A stretch of DNA of 64,000 nucleotides from Mugil cephalus (Eukaryota > Chordata > Actinopteri > Mugiliformes > Mugilidae). Each line of letters opens with the position of its first letter. Position 1 is the first letter of the stretch. The notes under the pieces are model-generated. The model did no database searches, had not been told where the DNA came from, and saw nothing but the letters and a program-made list of their open reading frames with translations. Location of the stretch: positions 10,632,413 through 10,696,412 of the forward strand of contig NC_061783.1 of NCBI RefSeq assembly GCF_022458985.1. The letters are read 5' to 3'. This document shows, one piece after another, positions 26,101 through 41,334 of this stretch. The translations under genes and the position numbers were made by a program.

Positions 26101-29100
26101 AGAAAACAGAAGGGAGAGAGGCTGTGATTAAACCACAGTTCTTTTCTAAAGTAGCTAAATTCACTATGTTTTCACTCTGAATTGACTAGCAGCCAGTAAC
26201 ACACAGCTGAGCTGCAGACAACACAATATGATTAAAAAAAGAAAATACTGGGTATAAACAATTGCTGTAAGTATGAGAAAATGAAACACTTGCATGCACA
26301 AATACAGTCATAAATCATCAAAGCTACAGGACAATTTTCAGTATATACTAAATGTCAGCAAAAACAACTAAAATCCGTATAAATATGAACAGAAGCTCCT
26401 CTTCTATTTTTTTTTTTTTTAAAGAGACTGATGCCACAATGGAGCACAGGACAGGATCCAGGGGACACAGTGCGTTTACATGCACGTGAAAAAAACAAAT
26501 TATTGCCTTAATCGGACTATAACAGGAGAACTTAAGTGCATGTAAACACGTTACTCCGATTAAAATCAGAGTTCTCATTATCCGATTGAGACACTCAGAT
26601 AATGCGATTGAATCGGAGTTTTCAATCGGATAATACGTGTGCACATGCTCCACCACTGCTGCGCTGGCGTGTGACGCCGGAACAAAAACGTCCAAGAAAG
26701 CTGATCGCAGAAGAAGAAGAAGAGAAACGAGCTGTCTGAGGGATAGCGCAGCTTTTACCTGCACCAGAAGCAGCGCAAACATTACGTATGATTTAAAAAA
26801 CGTAGTATTATCCGTCTGGTTGTTGTTTGAAATGCCGGTCTGAACGACTCTTGTTTATTATATCACGTAATAGGCCAGCCGGAAATCGGGCCGTATTAAC
26901 GTGGTATTAACCCGCTGAAAAGACACGTATCGCCACCTAGTGTGGAGAGGAGAACAGTTATTCGATTTTCTTGCGCTGCATGTAAACTGGGACAAAGACT
27001 GTAGTCAGAAAGTCGGATTTTGAGCATAGCTCGATTAAGCTCTGCATGTAAACGCACTGAACAGATTAATGGTGTCAGAAAAAAAATAATTTAGACTTCT
27101 TTTTAATATGTGACTCCTTTACTTAAACTCTATTTTAGGCCTTATTCAGTTACTACAGCATGCGACAAAAAGCCATTTCTTTGTCTTAAGGGGTTACAAG
27201 GCAAACATGTGTGCCACACTGATTAATATATTACTATATGTGTAATTGTGTTCAAAGGATTCTCCTGTCGCTTTTCTCCTCCTCTCCCCTCACGTCTCTG
27301 GTGTAATCATAGAATGAATTATTGATAGAGAAAAAGAGGTTTTGACTGCACAGACACAGGAACAGAAAACAAACGGGCCTCGCGCTGCACTCTGTTCTGA
27401 CCCCATTTTCTACACTCAGCCATGTGTGCACCTCCAAATACATTGTACCGTGTGACCTTTAAAAGAGTGCAAGGTAGTAAGAACAAGCCAATTATTATGT
27501 TATCCTGGATGGAACAATCAATCTGTGTTCGGGGTCAGGAAGTTAGGCTGCAGAGCAACGTGCACATACCCTCTAGTTTATGTTTGCAAGCAGGTGTTAA
27601 ATTAACCAGTGCTGTGCAAGTAGTATCTAAACGGCTGCTCCTGGATAAAAAGAAATTATTGCATTTGACGCTGCATACGAAGAGAGGTTGTCCAAATGAC
27701 CCTATCATAAGTCCTCCAGATAGTGCACTCTCTAATGTTTGATTACTATTTCTATTAACTGGAAGTGTGAACTCTCTCAGGGACATAAATGATGAATTGA
27801 ATCCTTTAGAAGATTGTGAAAATGGACTCAAGGCTCAGGATTAGGGATAAAGAAACCTGATAGGGACATTCGTGTCATGTCGGTGAGTATATTACCGGAC
27901 TGCTCTCCTCGCTGGGCGTGCTCGGCTCCTGGTGCCTCGTCTCTGTTGTCTCAGAGTCCTGCTCTGATACTGCAACCGATAACAAACAGCAGCACGTTAG
28001 TGATCTCCTTCATAACATGTCATAGTCTTTGTCGCTCCTTCTTTTCGAAACAACACTCCACGTATCTACTTACAAGCTTTGCGAGTCTTACGAGCGAGAG
28101 CAGCCGCCAGTTCACTTTGTACCTGACGGAGGAAAGAAGGGGAATCTTTTCTTCATGACTTATATTTCTAACAAATCTCTACCAGGATTAATATTTGTAT
28201 CTAACTACATGCTCACACCATTGTATTCTATTCATTCTGTTATTTATTTATTTTTGCTATTATACCCGTTTCTCTTCTCTTTTAAAATATTTTTTATGTG
28301 CAACTGAACTACTGTGACCAACCAATTTCCCGTCAGATTCACTGACCGTGGAAGTGAGCCTCTCGAGAGCTTTCATCTGAAGGATCTCGCTGCAGACGTC
28401 CCTGTTGCCCTCAGAGTCTTCATCAGACCTTGGGGATAAAGACACAGATTTATTTTCAACTGTTGAGAGCAGGTTATTCCAATGTCACACCTCCAGAGAA
28501 TGAACAGCTCCCTGCGCAGCTGCGGTCCTCTCTACACTGCCCCCTGGTATAATGAGAAAAGAACTACAGCCTACGAACATATAAATGTCTTCTGGATATT
28601 GTTACCCGTGGGAGGTAATATTTGATGTTATTCAACTGAGTAGCAGCCACTTTTCCAGTTCTATGTATGAAATGAAATGAAAGGCTGTGCCTGGTGACTC
28701 ACCAGAGACTCTGAGGAAAAATCTCCTTGCAAAACAAATGAATTCAGTGAAGTAGGTTGACGTTGAATCATTCAATAAAAATATCTTAATAATGATAAAA
28801 TACTATAATTGCTGGAATGGTTGCAGTCAGAAATGACATGTAATTCGGGGTTTTAACATGCAAACACAATATTATTATACAATATATATAATATATACAA
28901 TTTACATGTTTTTTTGTTTCTTTTTTTGTGCTGTGGACTGCTTCTCAGGCAAACTGGGAAATTATGATAAGCATTTTTCTCCACAGTCTGACATTTTGAT
29001 TGATGAACTGAAAAGTCCACATACCATTTACTGCAAGCATGAGCAGAATAAGCATACTGTCAATGAATGAATTTCCTGCGTGAATATTTTCCATTCAGCA

Positions 29101-32100
29101 AATTTGTATCTGCCCGTTTGACTGTCCCGCCCATTTGCCTTTCTAGTTTTTCACTGCTTACATGTCTTTGTACCAAGCATCCCCCCCCTCCTTGCCTCTT
29201 TCATGTGGTTTCATGTAAAATAGCTCCCAGACACACCCTGCTATTGATGTGAGTGAAGCTCTGTGCATGTGTGAGTGGCGCTGCAGTGGCTGTGGCCGTG
29301 CGTACATGTGTTCAGAACGTATACAGATGCGAAGCTCTTCACGAGCATTTCATCCAAGCCCGAGCGCGTCTGCGAATGCATTTGTGTTTGACTTGTGTGT
29401 GCTGTATAAACAGGTGACTGTTTTGGGGAATAAAGTCTGTTTTATTCCCACAGCAATAATACGAGGTTGTAAGGAATGCGGAATATGCCTTCAGTGCCGG
29501 CAGACTGTGTCCTCATCTAATATGTGCTCTTACAAAACCGGTGTTTGGATTGGTCTCCCACACACTGACTGCCTCACCCTGGCTCAACACTCGCACACGC
29601 TCGCACACGCGCGCACACTCGCACACGCGCGCACACATTTGCATACAATTTGGATTTTATCAAGAGATCCCGGTGGCGCTGGTAAAAGCTGTAGAGGAAA
29701 GGAGATGAAGCCCTGTGCAGCCTTGTGCGTGTCTGTGTGCGCGCGTGCACTGTAATCTGATAAGGACATGATAGATGCAGAAGCGGGGGACACGGTGATA
29801 ACACATTGCCCTCAGCCTGACACTTCAGCTATCAGCTCTTGCACAGATGGTGAAAGACAGACACAGGTAGACCATCAGATGCCTGGAAGTAATGTGAAAA
29901 TATTTTTACTGTTAGTTTTATACTTTATACTTTATATTCATAGACTCACTTGAAATAAAACAGCTCATCCTTACAACAGAACTGTCAAAAAAAACACATG
30001 TGAATGTTTGTTGCTTCACGAAAGCTAAAATCCATTTGAAGATCAGGGAACAAAAGTGTATTCTGAGCCATCACGCTAAATTTATTCTCGTCGGGGTCAT
30101 TAAGTGCTTTTTAGCCAGCGCGCTGTTGGTAATTTGGTGACTCACCATGAGCCTAAATGTACCAGAACTAGGAAAAGGAAGCACAGCAGGAGGCGTGTCA
30201 CCAATCATTAAGCAGCGCATAGCTGTATTGATAGAGGATTAACGTGATTGGTGGCTGGGCCGCCTCCCCGCTAAGACCACGTCAAAGACAAATGCTGCAG
30301 AGACATGTAGTCATGCTCTGTGATATTTTTTATGGTTTACCAAAACAGCTGCTTAATACAAGATCCGTAAGCAAGTAAAATGTAATTACATAACCTACAC
30401 ACACATACATGCAGTTGAGATGTGAACGTTGCTAGTTAAACAAAGAGTTAAAAGTTTGTCCCATAATGCGGATGATTTATGGAGGATGGGTCCCATTTGC
30501 CCTCCTTCCAAGCTAATGTTCCTTAAATAATCTGCAGAGTCTGGCTTTTCACCCTTTTCTTTTAAAATACAAAGAGCAATGGATTTTCTAGGACCAGGAC
30601 ACTATGCAAAGCAAGCAGGTCCATTTTCTACTCCCAAGCAAAGGTGTCATATTATTGCTCCTGGCAATTCTGCTCCTCCTGCACAATGCAGAGAGCACAG
30701 TATTTCAAAGAAGGGCAAGCTGACAATTTAATTGTTTCTGACCGACTCCACTTCCTGCACCGAACAATAAAGCAAGTATATAGATGATATGTGGTGTGCA
30801 TATTATATAATTAATAATGTGAGGATGGTGAGGGAAGTACCGGTATGTAGGTTTGTGCAATAAAGTGCAGTATTATGATATCTTTCCCTTTTTTTTTGCA
30901 TAAAAACAACAATGTAACATTAGATGTTGGAAAGTTCAAATGTAAAAATTTGCTACTTTGTGATCAGTTCACGCTCTGATAAATTTTAAAGGAAGCCAGG
31001 ACATCTTTAAGCAACAGTATACTGTGCTCTGTTCCTTTAAAGAGCAACATATACTCTATGCAAATTTTGAGGGAAAGTGGAGAGAATAAGACAGAGGGAA
31101 ACTGAGAGACATTTATACACGACACACTCAAGGTTCTACGCTGCATGAAGCTCAAGTTGGAAACCTGCTAAAAACTTTCATATTCGGGTTTTTGTGTAGT
31201 GCTTCAAAGACACATCTTTGTCAAATGGAAAGTCACAGTTGTCTGATATATCACCACATTGTTTTCAGGTGGCAAATACTGCAAATTGTTGAGACAGACT
31301 AGTGTAGACATAAACCTAATTATCGTGCCAAGTAATTAACATCTTCTTTAAACAGTATTATGCAGCAGAGGTAACCCATTTAATTAGTAACGTATTCTAT
31401 TTATTTTTTGTTTTACTGAAGAACTAGCCACTGGCTTGCGAGTGAAACAATCAGGCAATGTTAGGCCGTATCACATGTTAAGTTATCCGTATCAAGTCAA
31501 TGTTTACCTCATTAGATAAAGAAACGTGAGAAGACATATTATGCATCAAATCCCTTTGTGGCAGCTAGTGGAGGTGTTTTCCCACACAGCTACAAGTAAA
31601 CTCCTCTACAAAGAGATGGAGGCAGCGAAGGAGGGAGGAGGGTGTGAGATGGAGAGAAAGAGAGAGGACGCCTGCAGAGAAATGGAGCGACAGTCAAGGG
31701 TAGACTCAGAAAGTAGCAGAACTGAAGTGACGGAGTGAAAAGGCGAAATGCAAAATCTCATTTACGTCTAATCTGTGAAAGTGAAACGGCTGCAGTATTT
31801 TAAACTGAAAACCAACAAACTATTTGAGCTCATACAGCGTTTTATAAATCTATGTTCATTGTTATGACAACACATGTTTACAGTACATCAAACATTTATA
31901 TGAGAGAAAAACACAGGATGCAGACCTCCTTGTCATATATATATTGTGCCTTTTTTCCCACCGTCCTGCAACAACAGCAGGACGAACTGGTAAAACCAGA
32001 TGGGAATGAAAAGCCTCCCAGATAAAATTAGTTAGAAAATAACATTTTCAGGTTGCATGTCAATAACGGCCGTCTTTTCCAATAACTCCTCTGCAGTCTG

Positions 32101-35100
32101 CCGACTTGTGGAAGCACTATGGCGGAGTGCTTTTAAGCATACATGTCAAGCCGCTGTAATGTATATCAAGTAACAGACGGAGAAGACGACAGAAGAAGGT
32201 ACAGTTTGATACATGAGATTTATATTAGTGGGTATGACAGACGCCGTCGTGTTCTCTCCCCGGTGTCTGTAAATACGCCCTTTGAAGATGAGACACATAA
32301 GAACACGTTGATGTGCGCTCTTGTTCCGTTACTCTCCATATACACTCTATTTTTCATTACCATCCCTTTCCACACACATACACACCAGCCTCTCTGACTT
32401 TCTTTTGCTCTGAGTGACAGATTGAGTTCAGTAGCAGCCTCAGCAGGAACCCCGCACACAGGAGCGGAAAAGCAGGGAACTCTGGCTGACACCACTCTGC
32501 ATGTTTGAGTGCGTGTGCGTCAGAGCTCATCTCGTGTATGCGAGTGATCAAATCATGTGTCGTTTTTTTTTTGTGTATATCTCGAGTGTGTTCCCTATGT
32601 GGATGTGGAGGTGTTTGCGCTGGCAGATGAATGTGCCTCTCACATAAGCAGATTGAGGATTTAAAACACTGAAAGGAGATTAGGTTCCTCTATGGGGATT
32701 TGAGGAAGATCTTAGAGAGTGTGTGCATTTTATGCTGCAATGACAGAAATGTACTTGCAAGGGTGCAGCAGCACTTCCAACAAATCAAACACAGTCACTC
32801 GTCCCTTTTCACAGTAAACCGTCACACAGACAACTGGCCTCAATAACAAATCTAAACTGGAAGGCTGTCACTTCAGCTTTAAATTTTTGTGTGAGCAATG
32901 AGCTTCCACTTCAGGTCAGTTGAGATCATGTAGTGCCTCACATCTGAGTCACATTCATAATCATCTATGATTCTGCAACTGTTATGTGACAGAGGGGGCC
33001 GTCATTATTCATTAAAGATCCCGCCATTCAAAATTAGACGAAGAACAAAATATTATTTCTGAATTCAGTGTATCAAAACCTGCAGATAATCACCCAAAAC
33101 AGACTAAACCACATGAAAGTTGTACATACAAGTTCTGTTCCGAATGAACCAAATTACATTTAGGCGCCAGTTCTCATTAGCCTACTGGTAACCCACTCAT
33201 TAATGCATCCGTCCATTGCAGCATCAATACTATCGTCAATTTGTTTGGATACTTACGGGCTATTGGCTCCACCCCCAGAGCGAAACTGGACGTATGGGGC
33301 GAGTTGTAGGAGGAGCTTAACAGCCTCGGGCCACTCCCCTTCATTGGAGCGAAACTCGCAGGAGGCGGAGTCGCACTCCTCAAAGCTGAACTGGTAATAA
33401 GAGTTGGAGTCCGAAAATACCACCCACTGGTCGACTGGAGAAAATAAAAAGACGCAAAACAAAGCATATTTCAGGTTGTTGTGTTCTGAAAAGGATCATC
33501 AAGACTTGAGAAACTGAAGAAGGCCAGGTTGATTATATCACCAAATTAAGGCGGCATTTAAATAACAACGGCTCACTGTGGTAAAACAGTGAACGAAGCC
33601 CGTAAGAATTTGAGTTGGGACAAGTACTGATGTGAACAAATATGATTCACTTGAATAACTACGCATCGCTCTAAGAAACACTGAATGAGTGAACGTCTCT
33701 AGAGGAACTTTGAGAGAAGCCCATAATAAGACCCAGATAAACTCTTTGTATGAGGTATTGTGAATTAGCCAGACCAATGAACTACACCTGAGCATGAAGG
33801 AACATTAACTGCCTCCAAACACCGTCTTTACAAGCATGAATAATGGAGCACAATCATTTTTTTACTGCTCCATTCATACCTAGACACTGTCAGCGTGCTG
33901 AGATTAAATTAATAAACCCTCAGCCAGTGTGTAGTAAAATGCTGTTAACATGGCAACAGATGAATAATAAGGGAGGATATTTTGGGGCAGAATAATTACT
34001 GAGATTATTGAAGGTCTGGGCTCAGATACACAACGTACCGATTCCCACTTTCAGTGTAATTTTACCTTGTGGAAAGTTAATCTCAGGGATATAGATATAG
34101 TCAATATCCAGACTAGAAAAGATCTTAATTAAAACCAGGTTCATGTTCTTAGCCAGTGAATGAGGCAGTAAATGAACCTCTCAAGTAAATTGCTTGAATC
34201 TTCAGACATGCACAGATTGTTGCTGATGTTGCTGGACGGTGGCTGTAAATGTTAAAGCACAGTCCAAACTCTGGGCATGTTAGTGTGCGTCTGTGTGAGT
34301 GTCTTACCAGACAGCAGGACTCCCAGCTCCAGCAGCACCTGCCAGACACGCACAGCGGTCGTCCGACAGCGCACGTACACGCACTGCTCGCACAGCCACT
34401 GCACCAGCTCCACCCCCACATAGCTACGCCTGTTAAAACACACACATTTTCAGCACGCGAGTGTGGCTACACGGTGCTGTGATGCGTGACGCACAAACAC
34501 ACACATGCTCTTCTTCCCTTGGCACAAGGCTTGTCTTTTTTTATTTAATCAATAAGCATTGATTATTCATTAGTTCTCTGTAAGCCTTTTCCTCCGAAAC
34601 ACGGGATACTTTCCGTCTGCTTTCCCCCCAGGACAAACTCTGTGTGTGTGTGGGTTTGAATATGTTTATTCTATTTATATTTGTGTCCAGATGGTTTTTA
34701 CAGACATCTGGACGAATTGCATGTTCAGTATACCACATTAGAGTGCATATATTCCCAGAGTGCGCTCCACAATGCGATATCTACGTCAGCTGCACCGGCC
34801 AATGGGAAGGAGGCCTCGACACGGTGACTGATGAATCAGTGTATATGCTTCACTGGACCCATTGATTCAGCTCTACAGGCAGACACACAAACAGACAAAG
34901 ACAAGCGTACCGTATGATTCTGGCCAGGTGTATCTTGTCTTTAGCTGGGTACGGTCCGTGAGAGAGGAAGGCGTTCCTCACAGAGCGACCGGCACATGGA
35001 AAACTCTGGGAACAAGACTAAGACACAAAAAAAAAAAACACATTTAGCACCATCATTCTAAAAATAATGCAATTAAAATGACAAACTTCTTATGAATAGA

Positions 35101-36681
35101 TAAAGAGCTGATGTGCAAGTTGTCATTGACTGATTAGGGAGCACAGCTTTATTTCTCTTCCCTTCAGGACAGAAACATTGACCATGTCTGCACACTCGGC
35201 AATAATCTGGATATTGACACTACTGTAAATACGACTGTATTTTAATTAGGTGGTTTACACGTGCTGCTTCGCTGTGTTGTTCCATTCAGATTTTTCTTTA
35301 GGTGCAACAGAGCAGACCTCACTTAACAGCAGACGAGGCTCCACTGAGGACGGTTACAACATCAGAGACTCTCCTCAAAAATTTCTTTTAGGTTTATGCA
35401 AATAGATCAGTCACGAAGTTGTGCACGACAAGAATAAAAAAACAACCGTCATTCTTGTTCCTCTGGAAAAATGTCAGTATCGTACTTTCTTTAGTTTGGA
35501 AGCTGAACTAAAGTTTCCCCACCCGCAACATTTTAATAAGGGGATTTCTAACTGTACTCACTCTGTTTGGAATTAATCAGATTCGTGAGTTTGGCTTCGT
35601 GCGGTAAAGGACAGGAGAGCAACAGCAACATAGTCATACACTTCATCTGATCAATGCTGAGTTGATTTTATTTTATTAACAAAATGGCTGCCATCAGAGA
35701 AGAGAGGTGTTTAGCTTTTATCCTTGGGTCAATCTGACCCCAATCAATGTTCATCATTCAAAAAATAACAGTAGAGGGAAGATCAACTCACTGGTAGCAA
35801 GGGGTTATTTAAGTAGTCAACAAATAAACAAAGAGTCTGACACAAGAACTTGGTCAACAAGTTTATGTAAATCATTTTCTTGAGGGTAAAATTTGTTAGT
35901 AATATTTGAGGACAACAGGAGGCTTAGATTCCACTTTCATTTCTGTTGTAGAAAGAACAAACAGTTAACAGCGTTTAAAATTGATGATTGACCTTTTGAT
36001 AATTGGTTCAAACAGCTTATCAACCATGTTAATGTGTGAGTCAATGAACAAATACACGTGGGGTAAATGTGACGTGATATAAAGAGTTTATGGCTGGATA
36101 GAAAAGTAGTGATCAAAACAGTGGCAGCCAAACATCGGTAACAAAACAAAGTGTTTGAAAAGATGAACAAAGCTAGAATCAAAGTCTGCAGCACTGTTGA
36201 TACTCTTGTCTTATCACATCCTTTTATTTTGCGTCTGTGTAAACAGCTAAGTTAAAATCTCTAATCAGACACAGACAGCAACTTCTATTGTGGCAAGATA
36301 TAAAATAATAAGATATAATCAATGCAGTGCAGAAGGAGAAGATGCAAAGGCTTTGGCACAAGAGTGATGGATATTGTTCTAAATAAGCAGCTCAGATGTT
36401 GAATTATTAACTTCCCTATTTTTTTTTTTAGCTAATGTTTTCAGTGTAGAAGGAAAAACCACTCAAGTGAAATATTCAAGCCCTCTGGTCTTAAGCGTAG
36501 AGCTAAAATATTTGCCAGCCCGGATTATAGCGACAAATTATGACAGACTTGCCAGAATGTGTGTGTCAGTGAAAGTAACTTGGAAAAAGCCCAAGGTGAT
36601 ACCCCCACTGATGTCATCTGTATTTGGGGTTAAACAAACATTTGCGTCGCAGCAAAACTAAAGGATGACATCACTTTCAGG

Positions 36682-36743
<62 letters not shown>

Positions 36744-39700
36744 TCTTACCTTGTGTACTGCAGGTCCAGTGCTTGGTCCAGGGATGGTGTCAGGTGATTG
36801 CTGTTGAAACAAAGCAAGTCATCAGAGCCAACGCACACAAAATGACACACAGAGTCAATACACTAAACAAACACAATGAGAAAGACCAGTTTTACCGTTC
36901 CAGAAACAATTGTCAGGTTTACTTGGGAATAACATCAGTAATAACTTTTTCTTGTACATAAACAAACTTCCCGGTCCTGTTACATTTAGTGCTTTCATGC
37001 ACCCGTCACTGTGACAGACCTTCACCAAATCTAAAGAACATGTGATTATTTGACCTACATTAACCTATTGTTAACGAAGTCTGATATTATTCACTCAATC
37101 AGAATAACACCAGGAAGTCACATTAACAGCTCATTTCCTCAGCTATAAAATCCAACTGACATCCCAACCGTCACAGTACGACGGTGAGGCCATTACGACT
37201 CTCTTCATGGTTAATGCTTTCATGACATCATGTCACAGCCTTTGCCCTAGGTGTATCCACTCCACCTCCACTTCCCCTATCAGGAAGTAAGCTTTTAATC
37301 TTTATGGATTATTACAGGGCCAGGGGAGCAAGATGACAGTGTTGACACTGCGGTGACACACTCATAAAATAGATTAAAACTGATATTAAGTGTCAGATGA
37401 AGTCGAGCGGAAATCGCGCTACATGCAGATGTCAGTTTTTATATTTGACTTCTGGGAATTACAGTGTTCCCGTTTACTAATTTTCATGCCAGGCCTGCAG
37501 CTGAAATAAAACCTAGCTTCAGATGTAATTTTTCATCAGAGGTCATCAGGAATCCATCCTGAATGAGACACACATATACACATCTATATATAACAATACC
37601 GGGAATACAAATGTTGAAACTATTGAATCCATTTTTCTATTATATATTGTATATTCAGTAGTCAAATTTGAATTTTATGCTGCACTTCTAACCAACATAG
37701 TGAAATATGTGCTCTGCGTGAAGGTGTTCTAAGGGGTTGGATTTTTTTTTTATTGTTTTACAGCAGGCAGTCTTAAGGCAGCAATAAAAAAAAACTGACA
37801 CATATCAAAGTGCAATCTATACAATACAATTGTTTGTATTAATGTTTACACACACTAAATAATTACATGTGTAGGTATTCACTAACTGGAGGCCCCCTGA
37901 GTGCAGTCAAAGTGTTGTAAAAGATTTTAAATTAAATAATGTATGATTCTACAGCTGGATCTGGACGTCTGTTGCTAATAGAAAACTACTTAATCTGGAA
38001 AAAAAACGCCGACATCCTGCCTTGTCAAAATAGGAAAAGCAAATATTGTTGGCGCCACTATACTCCGAGTGTCCCAGAAGGTTGTGATAATATGCAAATC
38101 TTTATTGCAGACACAGGTTAGTGTGGTCTGTCTGCGAACGCTGGAAAAACAAGGTGCAGCAAAAAACAAATAAGTAAATAAAAGCCTGAGGGACTGAATC
38201 CATACAGATACTAACAGAATCAAAATGGGAGACACTAATCTAACAACTGTTCAACAAAGGAGAAGAGGGTTCAGGTATGAGGATATAAAACTGGCTGGTG
38301 ATGGTAGCATAAATCAGAGAGGATTTCAGGAAAAAAAAAAAAGAAGAAGAAGGAGACAGCTCTGAAGACCTTGGATGATGTGCGCAGAAAAATACCAAAC
38401 AACTTTGAAGAAAGATCATCTTCCGGCAAGATAACAAATCAGCTTACAGGTGAGTCATATAAGGGCCAAACTGGATGTAAGATCTGAAATGATCTGTTTA
38501 CCGATATGTACAGTGGAACGTATCCCAGACCTTTATCATTTAGTGTGAAACTAATAGAGACCTATCTACACAAAGATTACAGCAGTATAACAAATACCTC
38601 TTACATATATTTGCCTCCAGTGAATAATAAAAGTGTTTTTTTTCTGTCAACGAGTCTCAAAAAACATGAGGTGAGAAAATATCTGTGAAATATAAAAATA
38701 GATAAAGATAAAAAATCCCAACTTTAGATATGATTTACGTTGTTGACGTTCATTAAAAAGAGGCAGATGAGAAAATCATGCAACACGAGTGCAACTGGTC
38801 TGTGAGATCAGAGATGAGGCAGGATCACTGATAAAGTTGCGGGTTTGATTCTCTCAGGGAATCTTCAGAGAAACTGAGCCTGTGCCAACGATCGCTGCTA
38901 CTGCTGCTGCCCTTCGCAGCTCACTGGCTGGCGATAACAAACCACCAGATGATGACAGATAGCGAGAATCGGAGAGATCAAATGAACCTAAGCAACTGTG
39001 GAAGACAGATGAAGATGAAGAGGCACAAATGAGCTGAAGTGCAAGAGTGGAAGGCTGAGCAAATTCACATCAGTCTGCGAATACATGACAATGGATGTGA
39101 GCATGACAGATGGAGAGGAAAAGACATGAGAGACGGAGAGATCATTTCGATTATAATTGTGAAAGAGAGTAAAAGCCGGCGAGACAAAGAAAGACAGAGA
39201 GAGAGAAACGCTCGGTTGTGGCTTTGGGTTGCAAGAAAATGAAGTGGAGTGGTGATTAGGGAGATGTAGATCATCGTGTGTGATCCTTATTAGAGCGATG
39301 ATACTGTCTGGGACGCTGCGTGCTCACGCACAACTGCACACACACCTCTTTTTCCAAGTTACTCACACCTCAACTAATCATAACAAAAGTTCCCCATTAT
39401 AGGAAATATGCTTGTTCACTTTATTACTGAATACTAAATGATCGTACATCATCACACTCCCACGACATTAAATATAAAGAACACAGAGACACAGAAGCGT
39501 TTAGCTTAGTGGTCCGTCCAAATGTAAGAATATTGACTTTCTACCACCTCTAACTTCTACTACAAACGCACTGTATGTGGTTCAGCCTGTACAAAGTTAG
39601 CGCATCTGACATTCTACAGAGCAAACAAATGCTGGATAAATCAGGATGGTAATCAACAGTTTATTTTATGTGCAATGTAAATACGTGAGCTCACAGCTCT

Positions 39701-41293
39701 GACGTTAAGTAAAGTGAAGGTCTGACATGACAGTGATTAGTCCCCACAAAACCTAACGCAATTTGCTACTTGCTTGACTATTCTCGTTCTTGCCCAAGTG
39801 CATCAATATCATCATCATCTCCGGGAAGTTGGCAGGCAGACAGTGGAAACTTCAAGAAGCCTTCAGCTAAGAGGATAACAACCAGTATGTATTTACTATA
39901 CAGTGGTTAGTGGTGGCATAGACACAGCCCTTGGCAAGGATTATTATTCCATTCGGCATTATCTGGCAAAACTTTGCCTCCTACAAACCACGGCAAACGT
40001 CTGAATTGCCAATCTTCTATCTATACTGTGGATAAATACAGCAGAACACATCATTTTTTTCCCCAATTTACATAAGTTTCTGTTTCTACTGCCAACTTTA
40101 CGACTAAGCTCCACTAAAATAACACTAAAGTAACAAAACATACAACATACTCTGAATATAGCATTTTCGAATTGAGACACCTAGCACATGCCCCTGTTAG
40201 CAGGGTTTTGGACACGTATACAACACATTAACAATATCTGTCTCTATTAGTATTGGCAACATATCACCTCCTGCCTGTTTATAATCAACATTGTTTCTGG
40301 GCCAACGGCGCAGCCACTGGAAATCATGATAAAAGGTAACGGATATGCAGCCGTGCTTTCCTGTTCCACACTCTAGTCATTGTTCATAGTGCAACTAGTG
40401 AGAATGGAGGTGACAGATGACCAGACAGTTCACGCACAGTTTAAACCCTCAACGTGCATGCAACCAATCCCACATTACTACAGAGCACAAACAGAAACCA
40501 GAAAACGTCACGTACCAAAACACTGTCCCTTGCCAACAAACTCTATTCATATGCTGACACCTGTTTGTAGAGATTATCACTGCCCTGGCTACGGACTGAA
40601 AGTTGAAATTGACTAAAACTCCAATAGCACAGTTTTAACAATAAACTGTGCCTTAGGTTTCAGATTAATCAGCCCTGAGAAACATTTTCAAAATGCTCAG
40701 TTTTCCACTGGGTGAAAAATGCCAACTCTTTGCGGACGTTCTCCTGGACATCAGTGAAGACGAGAGCTTTTTTTCCTGTTTGTGCAGAGGAGTTAGGACT
40801 ATGGGTTGAGTGGAGCACACCAGCCAGCCAGGCACATACAGTAGACAAAATAAATTGCTTCCTAGTCTCGCTATCTTCGCCTCCTTGCTGTTTTGTCTTG
40901 GTGGCTCTATCTTATCTTCCATCTCTTTGTCTGGAGAACACAGATCTCTCAAGAGGCCTTTGTTTCTCCGCCATCATGTCTCGTCACAAACACAGGCCGA
41001 ACACTCTCCAGCACCAGAGGTGTTTCATTCATACTGCACCACACAACGACCGGCCCATGTTGCCGTGAGTCTCTGGGTCTGTTCAATTTGTTCTCCTCCG
41101 CAAAAAAATGCACACACACCCTATAAAGGAGTCTACCCCTGCACATTGCTATAATTACACCGGAGGCCAAAAGAGAAGAGAAGATGAATGAGGAGGAATG
41201 AACGCGACTGAGAGAGTGTGCGCATGCTGACACCCTTATCTGTGTGATGACTTCAAAGTGTGTATACAGAGAGAGAGAGAGAGACAGAGAGAC

Positions 41294-41334
<41 letters not shown>

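Noticed and set aside
29249-29755. 168-codon plus-strand ORF in rapgef5 intron 4
   Set aside because: Cys/Ala/His-rich frame generated by alternating CA/CG dinucleotides; no domain recognised.
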